Source: Telmatactis stephensoni
Taxonomy: Eukaryota; Cnidaria; Anthozoa; Actiniaria; Isophelliidae
NCBI GenBank assembly: GCA_029948255.1
Contig: JALIZF010001624.1
Span: forward strand, 372,001-436,000
Direction of reading: 5' to 3'
Length of the DNA: 64,000 bases
Under the pieces are notes generated by a model. It was not told the origin of the DNA, did no database searches, and saw only the letters and a program-made list of their open reading frames with translations. Positions 56,947 through 64,000 of this stretch are shown one piece after another. Each line of letters starts with the position of its first letter. Within the stretch, counting starts at the first letter, position 1. The position numbers and the translations under genes were made by a program.

Positions 56947-58171
56947 ACTTTTGACACATTCTATCTGTTCTTTCTTGGGATTTATGCCCGGAAAAAAAGT
57001 CTAGGGCTGTTCGAAAAGCTTCTTCTTTTACAGAAATACTCATTGATGATTACAGCTAAAATCTAAAAGTCGAATCATGAGAGAAAGACTTCAAGATGGT
57101 GGATTGATCTTACAGAACAAGTCTGTTAACATCCGGTTTGCGACCTATTGTTCTCTTGACCAATCAGGATTTCGGCCAAAATACGGCCGATGAACACAGC
57201 TCCTGATATGTGTTTGTGTCAGGCCCTCCTTTTCCCTTTCCCCTCTCCCCAGTCCCCTTCCCCTTTCCCTCCCCCTCCCCACCCCAGAGGGCCTGATACT
57301 CAGGCTACTGCAAATGGCAATCTCGCTCAACTTGCAGAATCTCTTGGCTTAACAGTGCTGGTAGATTTGGCAAAAAAGGTCGATATCGCAAAAGATCTAG
57401 AAACGGAAAAAGATCTTACTCTATTTGGGCCTAATGACGAGTCCTTCGCTAGAGTTCCCGAGCCACTCAAGCCGTTGTTGTCAAATAGGACTACTTTGAG
57501 GTACCTTTTTTGCCTTTTACTCTTCCATGTCTTAAGGAAAGGTTTTATGCAAATCAGATCACAAATGAATTGCTGGTGCCAAGCGTCTTTGGGCCAAAAT
57601 TTAATATTCGCTTCAATGTATATGATAATCACGAGGTAAGAGATTCGCGATTTGAAATAGCTGTATTCTCAGTATGAGTTATTAGCAGGAGCCCATGTTA
57701 TTAGTTCGATATTAGTAAAAGATTGTCTCTAACTGCTGAAGCTGCCTCGGGTACTCGAGACCATTAATTTTTCCTGTATCTAATAACAATACCTGTATCC
57801 TCTGCGCAAACTTTAAGGCACGTTTTCCCTCGATACTCACGTTTTCCCAGCTTGAAACATCAAGCTGCGCAGCGGACCCCTGTCACTTAAGGCCACTTAA
57901 CGGCACGGCGATGTAATAAAAGACAAATCACTTACATATGTGACATGTGTAGGTTACCGCCCAATGTGCTAAAATCATAAAAGTCAACCAAAAAGCATCC
58001 AATGGTGTCCTGCATGTGTTGGATGGTATAATGGTGCCAATCGATTCGACGATGACTGAAGCGTTTACTAATAAAAAGTACACGCAATACTACAGTACTC
58101 TAGTTACCGCTTTGGAGAAGGCAAAACTTCTTGATGTTTTGAATGGACCGGGTCCCTTCACTGGTATGTAT

Positions 58172-58818
58172 TAGCCTGCGTAGCCTGGCTCTTCAAGGGG
58201 ATTGGGAAGGAGAGGGGGGAGGGGGAGGGGAAGGGGAAGGGGGAGGGGGAGGGGGAGGGGGAAGAAAAGGGAAGGGAGAGCCTGCCCGCAAGGCCTGGTA
58301 TTTTGATTTTTTACGGTCGCCTGCGACCGTAAATTCTGATTGGCTGAATTTTGACAAATGATTGACAGATCAATCAAAACGCTGTGGCGTTGTCTTTTAG
58401 AGTAGTAATTTAAAACCAGAACAACAACAAGCAGTGCAAGCTCTACTGAGTAGAAAAGATTCTATCAACAGACTTTTGGAGGTATTTTGAAAAATGTGTA
58501 ATTTTTAAGCTATAAAAGATTAAGGAAAGTCGAAAGAAACAGTTATGTTGTGTGTTTTTTTAAATTCAAGATCAGTTGAGAAATTTGAATCCTTGCTCGT
58601 AGCTTAACCTTGAGGTCAATTCGATGTTAATCCTTCCGACTTCCGGCATATTTTGATTGGTCGCCAAACTTTTCAAAAGTGGGCGGTTATTTAAATAAGA
58701 TAGCCTTGCGGGCAGGCTCTCCCTTCCCTTTTCTTCCCCCTCCCCCTCCCCCTTCCCCTTCCCCTCCCCCTCCCCCTCTCCTTCCCAATCCCCTTGAAGA
58801 GCCAGGCTACGCAGGCTA
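58172..58818. mobile_element. TAG-ended element at a 5' splice site, FAS1 gene 2 intron 2 (647 bp)
   Basis: About 125-bp inverted arms starting tagcctgcgtagcctggctc, then strongly purine-rich (right arm pyrimidine-rich), closing gccaggctacgcaggcta. The flanks carry gtatgtat at 58164-58171 and 58819-58826. The left copy is the intron donor itself. No coding capacity. Confidence 0.9.
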
Positions 58819-59197
58819 GTATGTATAAGCAAACTTAACCTTTTTGTCTCTCAAGCTTGACTTCCGTACGTTTGAAAACTGACTTCCTTGTCCCATAAAG
58901 AGGACTATCTCAGATTTTTGTTGAATTGCTTTTTTATCTATTGATTGATTTTCAATACTTCTGATTGTAACAAGTGTACAGTATTGTCAGAGAAAAGAAT
59001 GTCTGTCATTTTGTTTTTATGGCGACCCGTTTCTCAAAAGACCCGATAGCTTTTAGGGCCCGTTAACTTACCCGATAAAGTTTACAGTTGTTTCTTGAAG
59101 CGCGCGTTAAAGTTTTCCCTCAAATTGACGTCTCGTAAAGCTAGTTATCAATCATTTCTTTGCCGACTTTCGAGCAGGACTGGCTACGTGTTGCTAA

Positions 59198-59513
59198 TTA
59201 TAGTGATAATCAACACAAGACCAACATAGCCGGACAGAGCAAATCGAGCTATACAAAAGCCTGACGTTTTGGGTTAATCGAGTCAATAGTGAACGACTTA
59301 CAGCCATTTTAAGGACAGAATTTTACAAAGAAATGTATGGCACAGCGGACAATTGTTGGTATACATTTAATTCTTAGTAAATTTTGGAGTGTTTGAATGG
59401 CTGTGAGTTGTTGAATATTTACCCGTTTTTAAAACACCATACTTGAGGATTCTGTATAGTTTGATGTGCTCGTCTGGCTATGTGGGTCTTGTGTTGATTA
59501 TCACAATTTATTA
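59198..59513. mobile_element. Inverted-repeat element in FAS1 gene 2 intron 2
   Basis: gtgataatcaacacaagacc and acatagcc at the left; ggctatgtgggtcttgtg and ttgattatcaca at the right. Confidence 0.7.
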
Positions 59514-59895
59514 ACTCGTACCCAGTCCACTGCTCGGACATGAAAGTCGACAATGAAAGGGGCTCCTGATCCTGGAAATATCACAATATAAAAAGTCCCA
59601 TGCTGTACAAAGTAAAATTGCGCATGTGCAGACCGTTTCGGTATTATGTTTGAATGGACTATATTTTGATGATACACGAAATAACCAGTTACAGTAGATA
59701 CACGCCCAATAGGCATGAAATCGCACAGGAATCCCGGCTTTTAAGAATCGTAAATGAATAAATAGATCAATAAAGTACTTCGGGGTTTCCTGTGTTGAGA
59801 TTTGAAACGAGGCGCTAATAATACGTTGAATTTCATATCACAAAGCATTTTAGTATAGCGGTAGCAAACCTTTGTAAGTAATCTCCCTACACCAA

Positions 59896-60412
59896 ATGCG
59901 AAGCGACTTTCGCAAATTAAATTACTCAGCCGAAGCCCCACCTTTGTCATTTCTTACAGAATTGTGTCAGTTTAAACTATCTCTTTCATTACAACTCAAA
60001 TTTGGAAAAAAACTTCCCCAGGCCATTAAATTGTTAAATAAATTTGTTCCAAAAAAAGTAAAAATGTTTCTTTTATCTAATCAAATTAAAACTAACTGAC
60101 TTGACTTGTAATGTTTCATCTTTTTTATCTTACTCAGACTATTCATTTTTTTATTATTTTGGCATAAGGTGTTATCAACTTTAACCTTTTTCAATGTTAT
60201 TTAAACAGATTTTGTATAACTTAACTCAACTAGGGGCTAACTAGAAAACGTCATGTTAACTTAGCCCCTAGGTACTAAACTATATTCAAACATAATGCTG
60301 CATCTTTCTCCCGAATTTATTATTATACATATTCTAGGCTATTATTTCTGTAAAATTTTGTCAATAATTGTGTGTGTGCCAATAAAGTTGTTGTTGTTGT
60401 TGTTGTTACATA
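59896..60412 (+). mobile_element. LINE 3' end with (TTG)n tail
   Basis: A short ORF end (LLNKFVPKKVKMFLLSNQIK then stop) is followed by about 300 bp and the tail ccaataaagttgttgttg. Tails of this form are typical of 5'-truncated LINE copies. Intronic in FAS1 gene 2. Confidence 0.6.
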
Positions 60413-60740
60413 TACGTGTTATTTACCTCTCCTCTCTCCAGTCTTTGCACCGGTAAACACAGCGTTCGCCAAGATCCCGGCAGACAAGCTGAAAAAGATC
60501 CTTGCCAATATACCACTTCTGACCAAAATCCTCAAATACCACGTGGTATCCGGGACGTTTTGTTCCTCTGCCCTGAACAATGGTGAAAATATACCTACAA
60601 TAGAGGGCCATGACGTCAGTATTCATTTTTCTCAAGCGGGCGCCTACGTTAACAACGCTAAAATTGTTTATCTTGACGGAGTGACGTCCAATGGGGTGAT
60701 TCATGTTATTGATACCGTGCTTATGCCACCAGATTTGTGA

Positions 60741-61348
60741 ACAAGTCTCTGACTGTGTCTTGATTTGTGTTTATAAATGATTTTAGTAATAAAGTTAGGG
60801 ACACTTAATGGGTGTAGGGTAGTGAGAGCTACCGGATTAAATATGTGTATTCAGCCGTTTATAAGCGTGAATGAAATAAAGTATCTCATAAAAATGTTTG
60901 AGGCTATGGGTAGGTATGGATGACTATCCAAAGGTATGGATTATTATGTATAGCTTTGTATAGCTAAAGTGGTTGGTTTCCCATCAAAGCTCGATTGTCA
61001 ACATAAAATTGGTTGTTAATTCTCCCATCTACAAAGCTCGTTTGTCCTAAAAGCTTGATTGTCAACATAAAAGTGGTTGTTTTCCTTACTATGTACGAAA
61101 TTCGATTAATTGTCCTATAGTTCAAGTGGTTGGTCCCCTATCTACATGGCATATTTACAGTTGTTTCCCATGGCCAGCCCTCTTCATCCCCCCCCCCCCC
61201 CCCCCCCTCCACTCTCCTACGGGGAAAAACGGGGAGGTAACGTCTGTGTTAACGGCGTTTTTAATCGTGTTGCAACTATATCTTGTAATATCTGATACGG
61301 CCAAAGGGAAGTAGTTTTTAAACCGTTTATTTGTTATTGGTTGGTGGA
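60741..61348. other. Downstream of FAS1 gene 2
   Basis: aataaa signals at about 60789 and 60875 could end the transcript. Degenerate repeats of 'gtcaacataaaa(t/g)tggttgtt' occur at 60998-61080, followed by a C-run at 61188-61207. No gene seen. Confidence 0.45.
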
Positions 61349-62540
61349 CTAGTCCAGACCCAGGCCTCTTTTTACCCCGCTCCGCTTCGGTAAAACAGAG
61401 TCTACAAGAACTTGCATGCGCATGCGTTACATGAATCAATCAGACCGTAAAATTTTGGTGTGTAAAATTCTGGTTACAATATAACTGTTGTTTACGAAGG
61501 GTTAGACGAAAGTTTATTTGAATTAAATCAGCTATATATATATTATATATGGGGCTCATTTTGAAAACGAATTCATCGAAGCAGTTAAGGTAATTCCGTA
61601 GAAATAAAACTAGAAATGGAATTCTCGTAAAACTTCACACAGTGACAATTTTTGAGTTGCTTATCCCAAAAATGAAATAAAAAATGGGGGTCACCGTAGC
61701 CGTTTTTGCGCTAGATTGCTTTAAAGTACACCATCTTTTGTGTCTTGAGGGCTCAAGATTTGAAGATCAAAATCGTGTCAAAAATAATTAATTTCTTAAA
61801 TCTGAGCAGTGCTAGCTGACTAATATGAGCTCATTTTCTCTCTCTGGGCAATAGCCTAGTATTATGATGCAATAAATTGTTGTAAAAATGCGTTTGCTAC
61901 AAGAAAGAAGGTAAAATTGGTTGATAGTACGTGCCCTTGAAGCAGCGTGAAAGCACTTTCCGACCGCACGTTTTATAAAATATCTAAAAAACTGGAAATG
62001 GAATCTTGACTATAATTATATATATAATATAGAACCTTATTACGGTTGATTTGTAAAAATAAAAAGAATAGGTGCCCGTGCTCGTTTCCGCGCTACGACG
62101 CGCTAAAGTGTGAAACAAGACGTCGTAAACAGCCTGTGACCGAAGAGGACTGAGGCGAGTAACCACTAAAGCGCCTCTTATAGAGTGTGTCTACTGTTCA
62201 AAACTTCATAAGACTAAAGCTTGCGTCATTTTAAGTCAAATATATATCTTTTACAATCAAACAAATCAAAATAGGCTGAACTATGCTATGCGCAGTAGAG
62301 ATGCGCACTGCAAAACTACGGAATTACCTTAAGTTTGCCTTCACTTGTACGAAGCACACGTTTTTACACAAACTGGAGCAAGTTCAAGTCCTGCATGACT
62401 TGTCGAAAGGCCTTGTAACAAGGTTATACCAAAACTTTACGGTGTCTGATTGGTTCATGTAACGCATGCGCATGCAAGTTATTCTGGACTCTGTTTTACC
62501 GAAGCGGAGGGCTGTAAAAAGAGGCCTGGGTATGGACTAG
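61349..62540. mobile_element. Inverted-repeat transposon, outer element (1.19 kb)
   Basis: About 95-bp ends: ctagtccagacccaggcctc, cgcttcggtaaaacagagtc and cttgcatgcgcatgcgttac at the left, each inverted at the right (gtaacgcatgcgcatgcaag, gactctgttttaccgaagcg, gaggcctgggtatggactag). No transposase seen. It is interrupted by the inner element. Confidence 0.85.
61585..62332. mobile_element. Inner element nested in the outer transposon
   Basis: ttaaggtaattccgtag at 61585-61601 and its inverse ctacggaattaccttaa at 62316-62332. A fragment of the same family occurs at 55156. TTAA-like termini leave piggyBac-type insertion possible, but this is not established. Confidence 0.72.
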
Positions 62541-63305
62541 TTCGCGCGCACGTCAAAACTCAAATTCTATTCTTCAAGAGCCTTGTGCGCGCGATGGCGT
62601 TGTTACTTAAAACAAGACGCTAAAATTGCGTTCACTCGGGGTACGGGGAAGCCCGAGTACCAAAGTTTGCTTGCAAAGAACAACTTTGTACGCTTGCTGG
62701 GTCTACCACAGGTAGCCCAAGTAATGAACCTATCTAATAAAGATTTGGAGTCGATAATTTACTTCTTAATAAACGAGAGCGCGGTTATTACGTAAAAAAT
62801 ATCAGATCGATCGAGGTCTTGACAATGCGGACAGAGCCCGTATAAGGCTTTAATAGATAAAGAAAGTACATTTTAGTCTCAGTTAAATTTATATGCCCTT
62901 CTTCACGTACAATCAACAAACTAATAAGCATGAGTTATCCAAATTTTAAAACTTTTTAAAGTACCTAAGTTTACTGACGCTTTAAGCCTTTAAACTTACC
63001 TCAAGATTGTTCTTGGAATGGGAAATCAGCATTGATAATCATTCAGCAAAGAAAAAACGTAAAAATCCATAAACAATCATTGGCGTAACTTTTTGACGTT
63101 GCAAAGAAGTCTTATGCATTGAGAAATGTTCACGGAAAATTATTCTTTTATTTATTCTTTCTTCTGTTTATTCATGAAATCATTGGACTTTGATTGGTTC
63201 TCCTATTTCCCAAAGGGTAGTTGGAACAGTCTATTAGCATCACAATGAAACTTCGCCGAATAGACTACCCCAATTAGACATTAAAATTATTAAGTGTCTA
63301 GGTAG
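62541..63305. other. Intergenic, no gene recognised
   Basis: A 70-codon ORF (62583-62795, LLAKNNFVRLLGLPQVAQVM) has no recognisable family; a small exon or transposon remnant is possible. Confidence 0.35.
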
Positions 63306-63600
63306 CGCAGCGGTCTAAGGTGATATCTAAAGGTATGGATTAGGGTCCGGATATCGTCTCCCTCCCTGGCCTTCGGGCCAAGACAACTGTTTTATGTAGC
63401 ACCGGGATAGCGTGGATGGGGCCGAAATCTTCATCCGTAACGTAAGTCGATTCGATGTCTCAGCTTCTATGAATGTCTCGGGAGAATCGTCCCAAAATTT
63501 AATTTTCATTTTAATTTTTTTGAATTATTTATTATTTCTTTTTACTCTGTATCCGGGGGGTGCCACTTTAGATGTTACAGGTTCGAGCCCAGACGAGGGC
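63297..63600 (+). mobile_element. tRNA-like fragment split by an insertion
   Basis: A box-A-like tctaggtagcgcagcggtct at 63297-63316 and a box-B-like caggttcgagcccagac at about 63579-63595 are separated by about 260 bp, far too long for a tRNA body. This could be a SINE or tRNA pseudogene with an internal insertion. The pyrimidine-rich stretch after it (63608-63660) has no feature. Confidence 0.35.
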
Positions 63601-63660
63601 AAAAATGTCTTTCTTTTTTTCCTTTCTTTCCCTTTCTTTTTACTCCCTTTTTTCTTTTTC

Positions 63661-64000
63661 AGTTCCTTAATACTTAGATTTTAGCATTTTCTGTAATTTT
63701 TGATTATTTCTAATTTTCTGCAATCTGTTATAATATTTTTATGTTTTCCCCTGTCTGCGCCACACAAAACTATTAGGATGTGCTGCTGCTTTTCCTGAAG
63801 CTCGTTTACTGGGCAAGGCAATAACTCAACACACCTGAGTTTGGAGTGTTATGGCTGTGGGCGAAGGGACCCACAGCCGCTTTATTAAAACATCCAACAT
63901 AAAATACACCATGTTAAAATACGATATGATGCGGATGTACAAAATCTAGACTTGCCCCAGTAAAGGTGAGGGCACAAAAACAATAAACGATGTTGGATAC
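63661..64000. other. Right end of window, nothing recognised
   Basis: No exon or RNA gene seen. A short inverted word (atccaacat near 63892, atgttggat near 63990) may mark a small element or hairpin. Confidence 0.35.

Larger units (their letters stand above)
56023..57307. mobile_element. Mutator-like (Pack-MULE-style) element inside a FAS1 exon
   Basis: Ends tagcctgagtatcaggccct and its inverse agggcctgatactcaggcta, followed inward by purine- then pyrimidine-rich arms. The flanks carry ctgcaaatg exactly on both sides (56014-56022, 57308-57316), a 9-bp duplication typical of Mutator-like transposons. No transposase is present. The cargo is a RecQ-like helicase fragment (minus strand) and a second Cys-containing protein fragment (plus strand). 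Confidence 0.88.
55920..60740 (+). pseudogene. FAS1 gene 2: transposon-interrupted tandem paralogue
   Basis: Exon 1 starts MKYFGAVLLLAVCVHG and runs to codon 34 (56021), where a 1.29-kb transposon interrupts it. Read straight on, GTA GCC TGA stops the protein after 36 residues. The exon resumes at 57308 (NGNLAQLAESLGLT) and ends at 57635. Within it a run of four T (57543-57546) is one base short of the frame needed for YANQITNELLVPS. Exon 2 is 57953-58163 and exon 3 is 60442-60740 (VFAPVNTAFAKIP, LKYHVVSGTF, VIHVIDTVLMP). Both FAS1 domains are recognisable, and removing the transposon leaves the exon in frame. Intron 2 has a second transposon and a LINE tail. It is a pseudogene unless the transposon is spliced out and the frame break is an assembly error. 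Confidence 0.82.

Overview
This is animal nuclear DNA: intron-rich genes with GT-AG splice sites, AT-rich intergenic space, and many short inverted-repeat transposons, tRNA-derived SINEs and LINE fragments. The gene content (a secreted PAN/EGF/fibrinogen-related protein, two tandem FAS1 genes, a class A GPCR and a kinesin-3 with a START domain) and the repeat style fit a cnidarian, most likely a stony coral. The species cannot be fixed from the sequence. I found no operons, CRISPR arrays or bacterial features.

Layout. (1) 0.3-1.9 kb: a 5'-truncated LINE on the minus strand, bounded by a 14-bp target-site duplication. (2) 4.2-7.6 kb, plus strand: a five-exon gene for a secreted PAN/EGF/fibrinogen-related protein, followed by a long pentanucleotide microsatellite. 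(3) 10.4-11.6 kb, minus strand: a class A GPCR in one exon with two single-base frame breaks and an exact 243-bp tandem duplication covering TM6-TM7. (4) 15.0-39.7 kb, minus strand: one gene that fills 25 kb. I could join 33 exons with matching splice phase into about 1,493 codons: kinesin motor, FHA, coiled coils and a C-terminal START domain, the architecture of STARD9/KIF16A. One single-base break lies in exon 12. Its introns hold many MITEs and a SINE. (5) 40-50 kb: no confident gene. This is a transposon graveyard with a TTAA-flanked 1.7-kb element, two poly-G-ended elements, a large inverted repeat, a 0.2-kb foldback and a minisatellite. (6) 51.7-60.7 kb, plus strand: two tandem FAS1 paralogues sharing a leader exon and a proximal upstream block. 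The second carries a 1.3-kb transposon inside its first coding exon, a 0.65-kb relative next to a 5' splice site, a LINE tail and a single-base frame break. (7) 61-64 kb: nested inverted-repeat elements and a tRNA-like fragment.

The genes do not form a visible pathway. The PAN/EGF protein and the FAS1 proteins are secreted and could act in extracellular matrix or skeletal matrix. The GPCR is a membrane receptor. The kinesin is a cytoplasmic motor whose START domain suggests lipid-dependent cargo or membrane contact.

The most unusual feature is a transposon group with ends starting TAG, 8-9-bp target duplications (Mutator-like by that criterion) and, in several members, purine/pyrimidine tracts under the ends. 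One member carries fragments of a RecQ-like helicase and of another protein, and sits in a FAS1 exon where its own ends could act as in-frame splice sites. All four single-base frame breaks in otherwise intact genes lie in short homopolymers, so assembly error must be weighed against gene decay.
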